Assembly (NCBI RefSeq): GCF_000192795.1 | Contig: NW_007360627.1 | Span: 21,263 to 85,262, forward strand | Length of the DNA stretch: 64,000 bases | Direction: 5' to 3' | From: Vavraia culicis subsp. floridensis | Lineage: Eukaryota; Microsporidia; Pleistophoridae | Shown here: positions 30,828-42,810 of the stretch, piece by piece | Layout of the letters: the number at the start of each line of letters is the position of its first letter | Numbering within the stretch: the stretch's first letter is position 1 | Notes under the pieces: generated by a model | Seen by the model: only the letters and a program-made list of their open reading frames with translations | What the model was told of the DNA's origin: nothing | The model's database searches: none | Position numbers and translations under genes: made by a program

Positions 30828-31965
30828 TTGTGGGGGTGGGGACAAAAAAAGTTTTATCAATTTTTAATGAAGATCGGAACCGAGTAATGGAACAGAACAA
30901 TGTACAGGAACGAACAAATGGGAAAATGTATAAAAAGGTGATGTTGACAAAGAGGCTGGAGAGCGTTTGTTGCGCATATTTCTAAGAAATTGCATCAGGT
31001 AAAAATAAAACAGAACTATCGCTGAAATGATGAGAAGTGCTTGCAAATTTAAAATGTGGTGATGGTTTATTTAGTACGTATGCCAAGGATCAATAGAACA
31101 CGACGATTCTCGGGAGCAACCTTGCCATTCAATCGATGCGCAACCAAGAAATAAAAAATAGGAGATGTGTGTATGTGGTGGTTGGAGCGTATTAAATCGA
31201 TTAATCTACCTTTTCAAATAACAGAGGTGCACAAATGGTGTTTAAACTTAACTTTTCCATATTCACCCACTTTATTGACCGTGTCGCTAGATCATAAATA
31301 AAATAATGTGCTCAGTCACAAAGAAAATATGACTTAAATAAAGATAAAAATGGCACCAACATAGCTCGTTATAGAAATGATGCCGTTCAGGTACGGTGCA
31401 ACCACCTAAAAGACAATCTTATGATCACTATCGTTGAATTATCACGCTTTCCTACTGCACTAAATAAAGCACCTCCTTGAACAGCAAATACGGTGCCCTA
31501 CCTACCTTATACCACACAATCAACACCTGCACTGAGCAAAAAAACATTTCTGGTCCACTATCACTGAGTGTACACATCAATCTCCATTTTATAGTAATCG
31601 TGAATTGTGCCCTACCGTTGTCGCAGCTAATTTAGTACATCATGCCAATACATGAGAAAAATACCGATTCATGAACCAAAAGCTGTTTAAACTAAGATAG
31701 ATAGTAAATTACCAAGAAACTATATCTAGTGGGCAGAGCGCAGTGCTAGCAATTAAATCAATTTTTGGAAGGAGATCGATGGCAAGTAAATGCCTTTCAA
31801 TTCGGTAATAAACGCGCAATTAGCACAGCGGTCGAAAGGCTGTGAAAGACTGCCCGTATTTGCAATCCAATGATAAACCACGTATTATATCCGATAAACT
31901 GGGCAAATTGCAAGAACGACGTTCAAAATGGAATTTAATACCTGCTGAGCAAGAAGCTGCTCATA
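30828..31965. other. Spacer between p24 and Per1/PGAP3 genes
   Basis: No gene seen. AT-rich from about 31.2 kb onward. Short frames lack motifs. Confidence 0.5.
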
Positions 31966-33456
31966 CTAGCGATCACCTCCCATCAAGGAGATTTCTTCCT
32001 CTAAGTAACGATTGTAGTAGAAATTCTGTATTCCAATAAAGAGGTGCCACATAGCATGCGAATCAAGAACAAAGCAAAACGGCTCAATGTCAGACGATTC
32101 CGCCATCAGACCTATAATCGTGAAAAAAACGACGTATTTGATGTACCTGTTGTGGAAAAAGACGGATTGAATGAGAATAGCGGTGAGAAAAAGGAAAATA
32201 AAAATACCTGACACGAATTTGAGAGCCTTGGGATCAAAATTGCTAATATTATGATGTACAACCGATATATACACAAGAGCAAGCAGGTTGAACAGATGTG
32301 TTGTTACTTCTTTGACGTTGCTTACCTTGAAGGACAGCAGAAGACGTACGGTTGCCGTGTAGAAATAATACATAATTCCTAAAAGTGCGCTGAAATAGTC
32401 ACAAAAACGGGTGAAGCGGTTATCATCGATGTGTAGCAGGATAGAACCTACCCATGTTACGCAGCTAATGTAGTACTGGGTGGTGTAAAGGTTGTGGAGC
32501 GGTGTTTTTCTGCCGCGTATTCGTGTATGATACGCTATAACAGTATTGAACAACGATAACACGGAAAGTATGACGGAGATTATTTCGGTGCATTGCAGAA
32601 TCGGCACGAATGCATAGCGGTCCCTTCGTTTGATGTTCCGTATGTTTAAAGTCCTGAGGGCTGCCAAATGAGCATGGCGCTCTTTGATACGTGACGGCGA
32701 GCGCAGGAACAGCTTATCGACAATGGAGTGTTCCGGTGCGTGGTCATTGTAGAATGATATGTAGGTTTCGATAAATTGCTCAATTTGCTCCTGGGACAAT
32801 CTGTGAAACTTGAATATCTCGTGCGTGTAGTTCTCCAAACAGTACGCATTCCTGCTTTCACAGGACCTTGCGGCCACATGACTTGCTCTTGTGGTAGAAC
32901 TGCGCGATATTATCTTAATCGATTCGTTTGTGTCCATGTTTTGACCATTGATCAGATATGCGCAAAACCATTTGAACAAATCTTTGAGGCAGTTCCTGAA
33001 ATTTAATGTCGATTTAAAAAGGATTTGAAACCGCGTGTCATTGTTCAAACCATCGATCCGTTCGTTTCTTCCTTTTTCATCAGCTTTTGCGCACATCGCT
33101 GCTAAACTGTTCTCAATAATTTCTTCTGTCTCATTCCCGCCATTAGCCGTGTACCGTCTGCTTTTTGCCTTCCCTCGTTCCACATCTCTACGGCAATCAT
33201 CCCCTACACGGTTTATGGTTATTTTGCCGAATGCATTATCGTGCGAATCCATGTTCTTGAACGTTCCAAACGACTTATTTCTAATCACATTCTTCTCCGC
33301 ACACATCCCATTATCACTTGCGTGTTCGTTAACACTTTCATCTGAATTTTGTATTTCACTCTCATATTTTACAGAATCAACAAAATTTTTTACCAAAACG
33401 ATGTGAGTAGCACACAACAAGCCAATTATTGCTCTATAACGCCAATTACAGTCCAT
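31966..33456 (-). CDS. Per1/PGAP3-like GPI-remodelling phospholipase
   Basis: Multi-pass ER or Golgi membrane protein of 496 aa in the CREST superfamily. Per1 (yeast) and PGAP3 (animals) remove the sn-2 acyl chain from GPI anchors. The N-terminus is hydrophobic (GLLCATHIVLV), then about 200 low-complexity polar residues extend the protein beyond the usual 320-360 aa. The Per1 part begins with the YAFVPILQCTEIISVI span. Family blocks follow: TWVGSILLHIDDNRFTRFCD with YFSAL, and near the end DSHAMWHLFIG, which supply the conserved Ser, His and Asp residues of CREST hydrolases. About seven spans are present. The Cys-rich lumenal region of Per1 is only partly recognisable. The start at 33456 lacks a CCC run. 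Confidence 0.88.
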   Translation of the reverse strand: MDCNWRYRAIIGLLCATHIVLVKNFVDSVKYESEIQNSDESVNEHASDNGMCAEKNVIRNKSFGTFKNMDSHDNAFGKITINRVGDDCRRDVERGKAKSRRYTANGGNETEEIIENSLAAMCAKADEKGRNERIDGLNNDTRFQILFKSTLNFRNCLKDLFKWFCAYLINGQNMDTNESIKIISRSSTTRASHVAARSCESRNAYCLENYTHEIFKFHRLSQEQIEQFIETYISFYNDHAPEHSIVDKLFLRSPSRIKERHAHLAALRTLNIRNIKRRDRYAFVPILQCTEIISVILSVLSLFNTVIAYHTRIRGRKTPLHNLYTTQYYISCVTWVGSILLHIDDNRFTRFCDYFSALLGIMYYFYTATVRLLLSFKVSNVKEVTTHLFNLLALVYISVVHHNISNFDPKALKFVSGIFIFLFLTAILIQSVFFHNRYIKYVVFFTIIGLMAESSDIEPFCFVLDSHAMWHLFIGIQNFYYNRYLEEEISLMGGDR

Positions 33457-35662
33457 TTTGACGAGATAAGAAATTTAGGGGTGCTTTGCCATTTATTGAT
33501 CATTTTGTTGGGAAATGACTTTTTCATCCATTTGCAATGCGGATAAACACCAAACTTACGATGATTGATGTTTCTACGTGATGACTACGAATCACAAATA
33601 ACAATATTTCAAAAGCAAAAAGCAATAAATGTAATTAACCTATTTTTGGAAGTAGAAAAAAGATTTAGTGCTTTCTGCACGTTGATTGATGTTGAAAGAT
33701 GGTTTCCTCTGAAAAAGAAAACGTTAGATCGATAAAAATTAATTTGTTTACACCACTCCTCATTGCTTGCATCCTTTCTGAACTAACAAAATTTGTCTTG
33801 CGAGTTGCCGTGAGCTTTGAGGTGTATTAATTAAACAATCTTCCAAGAAAGCACCTGAAAATTTAAATAAAGCATATTTATCGGAAAATGGAATCATGAT
33901 CGCATTACATACCACATTTGTTCAAACCTCATATCCCAAAAACGAATACTTTTGAATACATCTATGCAAAACTGTTATACAGCCATGTATTAGTATTATG
34001 AGTTCTTCTCAGTCATCAGCCCAGCACATGCTCGATCTGTTTGTTAGCAATTTCTATTCCACTTTAAGAAATGGTAATTTGTCATTTCATTCTCTTGAAT
34101 CGCATTCAACGATTTGTAGGAGATAAAAAAGTGATCGGTTTTTTTATTAGCGTTTTTCAAATATTTTTGATCAATGCACTTTACATAAGCCTACCTTAAT
34201 ACACCAGGTCTTGTGAAGATGTCCCTTCTTCTATGGTCTACCGATCAGTCATCCGCATAGTTTTTACTGTAGATATGTGAACAAAGGCTCTCCAGCAAGA
34301 CATAGGTGATGTATCTTGAACATGGAATGCATTCAACAGCTTTAGCCCAACTCGACCGACAAAACTGAGTAGGTTGATCACCAGCAAGATGATGCAATAA
34401 ACAAACTGGTCTCCACAAAAATATGTATCAAGAGCTGTTTAATGGCAGTTTATTCAAATAATTAATATTTAAGATCTTTGTGTCAAAATTGTGCCATGAT
34501 CGCTCAATATTCTTGATTATGATTTTTTGTTTATCAATCTCGCTACACTACCGCATAATGCGACATATCTTAGCACAATTCCCGGTAATTTACAATTATC
34601 ACCATTTACAGGCTTTCACTGATAAAATGTGTGCCCATCATCATTTCTTCCTATGCTGTATAAGATAAAATATGTATAAAAAGACAGCTCAAAACTGATT
34701 AATAATCAGTTCTTGGACAGGTCAAAAACTTTTACTAAACATTTTTGCATGTAACAAGGAACCAGCACTTACTTCATTTCTGAAATGAACCTAGTGGTTC
34801 TTTTAAAACAACATTTAGAGGTGATTACCGAATGCAAATTATTTTTTTACCTTTACCAAAAGATCTTAAATAATATACAAAATATAACATGACATGATAT
34901 TGGGAGAAATTATTTTACTTAGCAATCAAACTTTGTTCTGTACCCAATGTATATTAAATAATTTGGAGTAATAATGTATTATGGCAGCTAGAGAATTCCT
35001 GAAATCTCATCATTTACCGTTCTGTGATTGTGTATTTATATTTTCTACGAACACTACTGCTGTACGCAGTGATACATTTTATTTTTTGAGCCTGTTCACC
35101 ATTATCATGCTTTGTCGTTTTGTGATCTGAAGGCTTCAAAGATTAACACAAAAATGTTGCATAGAGGAATTCGAATTATGTACTGTCGTAAATGAGAATG
35201 AATTTCGTCACTCAGCCACCAATCCTCATGTTGGTTTGCAACACTAGCACTTCCATAACTATCCCTAGACTTAGGATGCTGCTCTGCATTGTATCGTTTT
35301 TTAGCTTTGTTTAGCTTCAACACCATCTCTCAATATATTGGTACATCTTTTTCTTCTTTTTGCTGATAGCATATCAATTTGAGAGAAAACAGCTGTGCTG
35401 TAAAATTGCTACAAAACCACACAAATATTTGCATAATAAATACTAATTAAATTGATCAGACTATAATACCACATTTAACATTTTTATGTTGCTGTCATTT
35501 ACAATTTTTCCAATTGCCTGTCAAAAAGATGCAACATGGTCATCAAGACCACAGTGATTAGTGCTCATTCCTAGTCAACAACCATATGTAAATATGCTAT
35601 TACGATAGAATATTTCTAATTAAATACCAGTTTAGTAACAATTGTGTCATGGCTCTACAACA
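33457..35662. other. AT-rich gene-free block before gap 2
   Basis: No gene seen. More AT-rich than the DNA at 8-30 kb, with few of the TGCATAAA words common there. An ATG at 35649 runs straight into the gap and could be the true 5' end of the broken LRR gene. Confidence 0.5.
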
Positions 35663-36448
35663 NNNNNNNNNNNNNNNNNNNNNNNNNNNNNNNNNNNNNN
35701 NNNNNNNNNNNNNNNNNNNNNNNNNNNNNNNNNNNNNNNNNNNNNNNNNNNNNNNNNNNNNNNNNNNNNNNNNNNNNNNNNNNNNNNNNNNNNNNNNNNN
35801 NNNNNNNNNNNNNNNNNNNNNNNNNNNNNNNNNNNNNNNNNNNNNNNNNNNNNNNNNNNNNNNNNNNNNNNNNNNNNNNNNNNNNNNNNNNNNNNNNNNN
35901 NNNNNNNNNNNNNNNNNNNNNNNNNNNNNNNNNNNNNNNNNNNNNNNNNNNNNNNNNNNNNNNNNNNNNNNNNNNNNNNNNNNNNNNNNNNNNNNNNNNN
36001 NNNNNNNNNNNNNNNNNNNNNNNNNNNNNNNNNNNNNNNNNNNNNNNNNNNNNNNNNNNNNNNNNNNNNNNNNNNNNNNNNNNNNNNNNNNNNNNNNNNN
36101 NNNNNNNNNNNNNNNNNNNNNNNNNNNNNNNNNNNNNNNNNNNNNNNNNNNNNNNNNNNNNNNNNNNNNNNNNNNNNNNNNNNNNNNNNNNNNNNNNNNN
36201 NNNNNNNNNNNNNNNNNNNNNNNNNNNNNNNNNNNNNNNNNNNNNNNNNNNNNNNNNNNNNNNNNNNNNNNNNNNNNNNNNNNNNNNNNNNNNNNNNNNN
36301 NNNNNNNNNNNNNNNNNNNNNNNNNNNNNNNNNNNNNNNNNNNNNNNNNNNNNNNNNNNNNNNNNNNNNNNNNNNNNNNNNNNNNNNNNNNNNNNNNNNN
36401 NNNNNNNNNNNNNNNNNNNNNNNNNNNNNNNNNNNNNNNNNNNNNNNN
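35663..36448. other. Assembly gap (786 N)
   Basis: Run of undetermined bases directly upstream of, and probably inside, the LRR gene. Frames drawn through it are artefacts. Confidence 0.98.
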
Positions 36449-36450
36449 TT

Positions 36451-37790
36451 CCAAAGACCGTATAATTTGTCTACGAGACTATGAGGTTTGGTTTGTATTT
36501 TTCTGTTAAGCAAGAGGACAGCACAGAGCCACCGGGAGGATTGAATGTTTCTATTGACGAGACGAGCATTGAGATGGTGAAATGTATTTTTGCAAAATAC
36601 CGTATTATGTTCTTGAAACTTGTTGTTCGTAGGTTGTTGGAAGATTTATCTGATCTCAGAGATATGATACAGCAATTTTATTTCATTACTGATCTATATC
36701 TTCATAACTTGACGCATGAATATACAGATCGGATCTATGAACCTCATAGAACAGTGCAAGATTTTATAAATATTGAAAAAACTCCAAAATTACGAACGCT
36801 AACAATTATCCGTATGATAGTTGCTGATGAATTTTTAGAGAAAGTAAGTAACACAGCACTGGAAAATCTGACTTTTACCGAATGTATTTTTCTCACTTCA
36901 GAAGGTACTGAGAAACAACCGAAAAAAATTAAGTTAGCATTTGGAGAATCATATAAAGCAGTCTGCTTCGACATGTGCGGTATATATATTGAAGACATAA
37001 AATCACAAACCATATGTCAATCGCACCATGCAACAATTATCATTGAACTGAGTAACTGTATAAATCTACGTACTCTGACAGTAAACTCGGGTCGATATGT
37101 GAATGTTGTGCTTAGGAACAAAAAATAATCGATCCACGACAGGCATCATTGCATGGGTTAAGAAAAAAACCGCTGTTCGTGTCTTCTCGGTGTTCTAGGG
37201 TTAGATTAGAGTATTTATCAATTGAAATATTGGACGTAAGGCTCGCAGTCAAGTTTTTGAAGACAATCAACAAAAAGAGACTTAAACATTTGATGTTAAC
37301 TTATTCCACTTGTGAACATTATTTTGATGCTGTTGACATTTTTGGTATAGACTTTGTTGCCCTTGAAGTTTTGGAAATTGATGCTAGCGATTGTGATTTA
37401 GAGCTGAAGAATAATCACATCAGTAGAGTAAATATGAAAATGTTAAAATTACTGAAAATTAAGTGTTGGCGTGCAAATAGAGCACTCATTCAAATGATAA
37501 ATGAACAGCAAACGTTAAAACATCTGGAAACGGAGCTATATAATGGTATATTTGTTAGTCATAAACTTTTGTTGCAACAATGTGGTTTAGAACATTCATT
37601 GGAGGATCTCCTCATCAGTTCTTATCTGCCTCTGCCACTTAAGGAACTGGTAACGCTGATAAATCGTTATAAGCAAGTAGATGCTTTTTTGTTGGTCAAT
37701 TGCATGCACACATCAACCATTATTGTGGCTGTGAATATAACTATTGTCTTTACTTACATCAAGTTCGCCGTGCTACTAGATAATGGCTAA
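36451..37790 (+). pseudogene. Leucine-rich-repeat protein, broken or frameshifted
   Basis: Two consecutive frames encode one LRR-type protein. The first (36481-37128) has repeats such as LRTLTIIRMIVADEFL and ALENLTFTECIF and ends INLRTLTVNSGRYVNVV. The second continues after about 20 bases with LEYLSIEIL, RLKHLMLTYS, LEVLEIDAS and LKLLKIKCW. They are separated by a TAA right after a run of six A; a one-base length change in that run would join the frames. At the 5' side a third frame from the gap edge (about 36450-36500) also looks as if it fades into the first, so there may be two lesions. Large LRR families are known in some microsporidia and often include decayed members. Function unknown. 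Confidence 0.7.
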
Positions 37791-38213
37791 TTAACTGTTT
37801 GTTCTTTTTTCACATAACAAAGACAGCCAAAAGCTGATTAGACAGTTCGAGAAAATGTAAAATCTTTTTCACATCTTTGCATGGATATGGAGTCAAAAAT
37901 TGTCATAAAATTTATTTTTTCCAGAATGTTCTCAGCTGCTCTTAATAAAATAACACGAAAATGGTACGATATTACCAGCCGAAAATTAATACACTAGCTC
38001 TATTAAAGATTTAAAAAAGTGAAAAACAGTACGGCATATTTAAAGAACGAAATACTATTAATGAGTGGTGATTTTGTTTTGGTTTATAAATGGAATAATA
38101 TAACTAGGTTTTAATCAAAAATAAATCGATTATTCTAAACATAATATCTCTCAGGTTACGTGGTATGCCAATCACTTGTTTAAAGACGTTTATTCGTATC
38201 TTTAAATACGTTT
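37791..38213. other. AT-rich spacer
   Basis: Between the LRR pseudogene and the basic orphan gene, which converge on it. Nothing seen. Confidence 0.5.
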
Positions 38214-38963
38214 CTATTCCTTTTTTAGCATTGTACTTCTTGTCTGCGATTTCACTATACAATATCGTGAAAAGATCATCTGTGTGTCAGACAAAATATG
38301 CTCATATTTCCGAAGTAAACGCCTCATTCCTTTTATAAGTTTTTTAATTTTGTGTCGCTCCAAGAGACTCACTGAACCAAGCACTGTTTCATTTAAGGGA
38401 TGCGTCATGGCAAAAAAGTTTCGGCAGGCATCCATGAAATCTACATAACATTCGTAAGTATCATCGGTTCGTAGTGTTTTGCGAAATACGTTGTTAAGAT
38501 CATTCAGATGTTTGATCCTTTTAACGATGCGATACATAACATCAACCATCATTTTCATTTTTTTGTTGTTCAACTGCACATTTCCGCGAGAATCTTTTTG
38601 TGATGTCTGCTTGAACATCTCTTGCCACTGTCTTCTGTTCTCAAGCCAGTAACCTATGTGCTCATAAGCTATTCTTGCTTTCTCTTCGTTCGAATAATTC
38701 CTTCTATGCTGTGATCTGAGGTATTTTTCCATCCTAAACACATGTTCCATCCTCAAAAGATATTGTTTAAAGTACTTACGGCATTGTTCAAGAGCAGCAA
38801 TCCTTTCAATCGTTGATACCGTTCTATATAAACAATTAGGAACCGCATAAGGTGCTTGTTTATTCTCGTCAGCCGACATATTCTGATTTCTAATGCATGA
38901 CATGTATGCACCAAGTGCCAATCGCATCTGAATCATTACATACATTCGCAACCCTCGTTTCAT
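38214..38963 (-). CDS. Basic helical hypothetical protein
   Basis: 249 aa, strongly basic, predicted almost entirely helical, with many Arg/Lys, Met and aromatic residues. The first 25 residues (MKRGLRMYVMIQMRLALGAYM) are basic then moderately hydrophobic and could be a weak signal or anchor. There are two cysteines near the N-terminus, but no domain that I recognise. Codon use is AT-rich like the surrounding block and the gene lies between the LRR pseudogene and a membrane-protein gene, a setting typical of lineage-specific genes. The start is the first Met; no CCC run is adjacent. Confidence 0.6.
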   Translation of the reverse strand: MKRGLRMYVMIQMRLALGAYMSCIRNQNMSADENKQAPYAVPNCLYRTVSTIERIAALEQCRKYFKQYLLRMEHVFRMEKYLRSQHRRNYSNEEKARIAYEHIGYWLENRRQWQEMFKQTSQKDSRGNVQLNNKKMKMMVDVMYRIVKRIKHLNDLNNVFRKTLRTDDTYECYVDFMDACRNFFAMTHPLNETVLGSVSLLERHKIKKLIKGMRRLLRKYEHILSDTQMIFSRYCIVKSQTRSTMLKKE

Positions 38964-39704
38964 ACCAACAAATTATAAATAATTTAATCTCCTTACTTCG
39001 TTTATCAATATTGCTTAGAATGACAATGTGATGAAAGAAAAATTTGGCTGGTCGAATAATTATATGCAACGCTATTTCATAGGAATAGAATATTTAACCT
39101 GGTGAACAGAAGAGCGTATTTGATGGAGCATATTGTGTATATGTGTGCAAAGAACATTTATTTATGATATAGTTCTTTTTATACCATTATTCGTTCGTGT
39201 ACTCTTTTTTTCACCAAAGCATGTTTTGTTGTCTTCTCAGGCATCAATAACATCCGACACACCTGTGGTCCATTTATACCGACCTTGGCCAATGATATTT
39301 GCTCCATGGAATCTGCTTTTAGTACTTTAATCAATCTAGTTATTAAATATGAATATTCATTGGTAAATATTCAGTATTTCGCTAATAATAAATTGTAGCA
39401 CCAATATTTCCATTTTTTGCTCTGTTACACGTGTTTCTCATCTGTATTTGCACCTGCATGATTTATATCACGCGTTACGCCATGAGTGATTATAGACCGG
39501 CATTTTTTCATTTTTACAAAATAATACCACTCATAATTCTCTTGAATACATTACTGATTTACCACGTGACACTTACTTTACATTAATTTACCGTGTATAT
39601 CGCTTAATAATTGCACTTCCATTTACGGTCATTAGTAGTTTAAAAATATTCCACAGACATGTTAATACGTCACAATTTCTTTCGGAAAATTCCTCAAACC
39701 ATCC
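38964..39704. other. AT-rich spacer
   Basis: Divergent upstream region of the basic orphan (-) and the coiled-coil membrane protein (+). Nothing recognisable. Confidence 0.45.
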
Positions 39705-40373
39705 ATGCCTCATTCCCAAGAAAACAAGCTAGCATCAGCAACTCAAGTGGTTGAGACACGAGAATTTGAAGAATCCGATTTAGTATCGGATGGAATCAAC
39801 ATGACTCTCAAGATATCGTGTGGTATCGCAGCAAGTCTAATAATTATCATATTCATTATAAACATATTCCTCATAGGTATAGCATGTGTACGGTATGGTA
39901 TGAGAAGGAAAATGGAAAGGAAGTATCGGAAACGCAATTGCGAGCAGACGGTAATTGATATGCATTGCAAAGTGGAACAAGCATTGATGGAAGCACAGAG
40001 CAAAGAAATAGCCAACTTGAAAAAGGAAATGGCTGCTCTTGCGAATGTGATAAAGTCCAAGGAAGAAAAAACAAAACTGATGCAAAATCAGGTGAGCAGC
40101 CCGCGGAAAGCGTATAACAATGAACGATTGAAGAATAAGAAGTGTCTGTACAAGACAACAAATGATATTATGGGCATTAAAGTGCGCGATCAAGGATATG
40201 TTGATACGAAGGCGATTTGTTTACCGGTAACTGCTATCGATAATACCAGAATGGTCCGGTTGGACAGTGCAGAAAGGCTGCGTTTAGAGACAGTGTTGTT
40301 GATAAGAGAAAGAAAACGGCACAAAAAAGAACAACGTGCAAGAACAAGGAGACAAAAATTGCGGTATAAATAA
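39705..40373 (+). CDS. Single-pass membrane protein with coiled-coil basic tail
   Basis: 222 aa. A polar acidic N-terminus of about 35 residues contains a sequon (NMT). A long span follows (CGIAASLIIIIFIINIFLIG), then a polybasic stop (RRKMERKYRKR), a heptad-like helix (about 90-130, VEQALMEAQSKEIANLKKEM) and a second very basic end (RERKRHKKEQRARTRR). A type I-like orientation with a large cytosolic tail is inferred. No family is recognised. The layout is the same as in the proteins at 23-26 and 52-56 kb. Confidence 0.68.
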   Translation: MPHSQENKLASATQVVETREFEESDLVSDGINMTLKISCGIAASLIIIIFIINIFLIGIACVRYGMRRKMERKYRKRNCEQTVIDMHCKVEQALMEAQSKEIANLKKEMAALANVIKSKEEKTKLMQNQVSSPRKAYNNERLKNKKCLYKTTNDIMGIKVRDQGYVDTKAICLPVTAIDNTRMVRLDSAERLRLETVLLIRERKRHKKEQRARTRRQKLRYK

Positions 40374-41284
40374 ATTCTTGTATTGTTATTGCTCAGTAGC
40401 ATTGATCACATTGTATTATCATGAAAATACAACAAGTGATCAGTGCATAGCAGTGGTACGGTTGAGCCTTATTGAAGGGATGCCGATTTATCATCTGTGG
40501 CGAATGCTTCTCATAATCTGCTTAGTTACCTTCCTTAGTAGGAACATGTACTTGCTCATGGTCAACCTACATTTCTTAAGTTGAGTTTATTTGACATACT
40601 TCAACACCTGAGGAGACTGCAGTACACGGAATTATCACATATTTGCCTTATCTTTTTACCTTAGCAGATATTTACTGCAGCTAAACACCACAACACACAA
40701 TACTTTCATGCTATAATGTCGTATACGACCATAAAAGTAGCTATCCTCTCGTATAAACACCAAATAAACCATCTTTGTACCTCAGCAAAAACATTTAGAG
40801 TTTGTTCATACTGCATAGGATTTGTGGCACATATATAGCTTTTAATTTACCTATAGCTTTAAAAGCAGAAAGAGGATCAACCATTAAGTACATTCTAACA
40901 AGTCCTGAATCGTATACGCGGTAGGATGCCCTTTGTTCAGTCATAGGAAGACAAAAACCCTTGCACTGTACTCTTTCTTGATCAAAGTCATTTATTTGTC
41001 TCATAATACCAGCAACACACGAAAAAACATGCCTTTTTGATCCTTGCACCGTATCGCCTCGTACATTTCAAAGAGAAACATCCTCGTAATTTCATGAACC
41101 ATGGGCCAACATCCACGATCGGTCAACAAGCCAGGAATATGTGTTTATTTATATGCCGTTGTACAAGGAGGTAGATAAACGTACTTCTGATGGGAAAACG
41201 CCCTCATAGTTCAGGCAAATCACACGAAATGTACTTTTTAATGGCACTTTAACACCCTTATCCCACCAACCACGACTCGTCCGG
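40374..41284. other. Spacer with a dispersed-motif copy
   Basis: No confident gene. A 69-codon ATG frame on the minus strand (about 40795-41004) has no motif. A copy of the dispersed motif lies at 41164-41185, and GAAATGTACTTTTTAATGG follows near 41226. Confidence 0.45.
41164..41185 (+). repeat. Dispersed intergenic motif, copy
   Basis: AAGGAGGTAGATAAACGTAC followed by T; one mismatch to the core. Confidence 0.65.
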
Positions 41285-42382
41285 TTAGTGTTCCCTTTCT
41301 AAGGCGTTCAGGCCCGGCATGTCAATACCCTCCATGTAACTGAGCAGAGCACCTCCACCCGTCGATACATGTTCTAACTGTCCAAAAATACGTGCTGCAT
41401 ACGCCGTCTCACCACCCCCCACCAGCACATACTTCCCGTTCTTCTCTGCACTCTCCAGCAGCTTCACAAGTTGCATAGTACCATTCGCGCACTCCTCATC
41501 CTCAAACATACCAATCGGTCCGTTCCAAAATATGCATTTGCTGCTTTCTATCAGCTTTTTCAATGCTTTTATACTCTTCGGTCCTATGTCAACGCCCATC
41601 CACCCATTATCGATCTTATCCACTACCTTGTACTTATCGCCCTTCCTGACCAAAAAATCGTTGGGGAGCGTGAAGGCTTGCTCAGCATGTGAGCTCAAAA
41701 GCTCCTGGTAATCTATGTCCTCGTGAAAGCTGCTTCCTATCGGCACATTCTTCTGTTTGAGAATGCTGAAGCTCATTCCACCACCGAAAAAGATATTTTT
41801 GAAGCTGAGGTGTTTTATAAGTGCCATTTTGTCGGTTATCTTCTTGCCACCCATGATGACTAGGTCGAAATTGTTCACTCGTCTCTGCAGTTCTGCGCGC
41901 ATCAGCAGGCCCGCATACACCTTTTTGTCCCCCGGGATGAGTAGCGGTCTGTGGGCAACACTAAAGCCATCAAACACGACCAGATCGACAAAGCTCAGCT
42001 CTTGGATCAGGTACGCCTTGTCGTACAGCCTCGTATTTTCCAACAACACTGCGCCCTTCTTTTCTCCCAAGCCATCCAGATCGCGTGCGAATGCGATGCT
42101 CATTCGTAAGGAAAGCCATTCATAAACGGGCAGCAGCGTATGTTTTAAGCCACTCGCACCCTCTTTAAAGCACTCCTTTTCGTGCGCATCAGGTCGTCCC
42201 AAATGGCTCACTATGACCAACAGCTCAGCTTCACGTGACAGTATGTGAACGATGGTAGGCCACGTCTTTTCTATCCGGAAGGTGTCCACTATCTTACCGT
42301 CAATTATAGGAACATTAAAATCTGCGTAGAGTAGCACCTTTTTCTGTTTAAGCGGGACATCGTGCAGGTCCTTTAATTTCAT
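41285..42382 (-). CDS. Phosphoglycerate kinase
   Basis: Cytosolic glycolytic enzyme, 1,3-bisphosphoglycerate + ADP to 3-phosphoglycerate + ATP. From the ATG at 42382 (CCC directly before it) it has 365 aa, short against the usual 390-420. Family blocks in order: YADFNVPI, SHLGRPD, LLENTRLYDKA, FDGFSVAHR (degenerate from DAFGTAHR), VIMGGKKITDKM, the nucleotide-binding NGPIGMFE, and the C-terminal GGGETAY...VSTGGGALL. The frame extends 43 codons upstream, but that part does not resemble PGK. The middle is compacted compared with fungal PGK. GAPDH, the preceding enzyme of the pathway, lies about 3 kb away on the other strand. Confidence 0.95.
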   Translation of the reverse strand: MKLKDLHDVPLKQKKVLLYADFNVPIIDGKIVDTFRIEKTWPTIVHILSREAELLVIVSHLGRPDAHEKECFKEGASGLKHTLLPVYEWLSLRMSIAFARDLDGLGEKKGAVLLENTRLYDKAYLIQELSFVDLVVFDGFSVAHRPLLIPGDKKVYAGLLMRAELQRRVNNFDLVIMGGKKITDKMALIKHLSFKNIFFGGGMSFSILKQKNVPIGSSFHEDIDYQELLSSHAEQAFTLPNDFLVRKGDKYKVVDKIDNGWMGVDIGPKSIKALKKLIESSKCIFWNGPIGMFEDEECANGTMQLVKLLESAEKNGKYVLVGGGETAYAARIFGQLEHVSTGGGALLSYMEGIDMPGLNALEREH

Positions 42383-42810
42383 GGGCACCATTCGTTTGTT
42401 TTTTGATATGATCTCAATCAAATTCACAGCGGTATGAACACTGATCTGCAGTTCAGGGCTGTGATTGGCCAACCGCCAAATTTTCATTAACGCGTTCTGT
42501 AGAACGCGCAAAAAAACTTTTTTGTTATTTCATCAGCTCATTCTTCGGCACTACGCCAGCTGTACAAGATAAAGGGTCGTTATTGCCAGGGTCTATGCAT
42601 GGTAGTGATGTGTCGTAGTGAGAAAGTGCCATCAATTTCAATTAACAATTGATGCGCATCCATCAAGGCAATTATTTATCACTCGCCGCTAGTAATGGTG
42701 CATCTACCGCATAAAAAGGTAAAATAGCGAGTTTATACGTTTTCTCCCAGTACATCTCGAACAAATTTCCTCATCTGTACCATTTGATGGCCGAGAACAG
42801 TGCTGATGGT

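Noticed and set aside
35600..36513. Five overlapping frames of about 280 codons
   Set aside because: They consist almost entirely of undetermined bases.
40795..41049. 84-codon minus frame
   Set aside because: Starts at GTG, no family motif, no CCC context; possible but unsupported.
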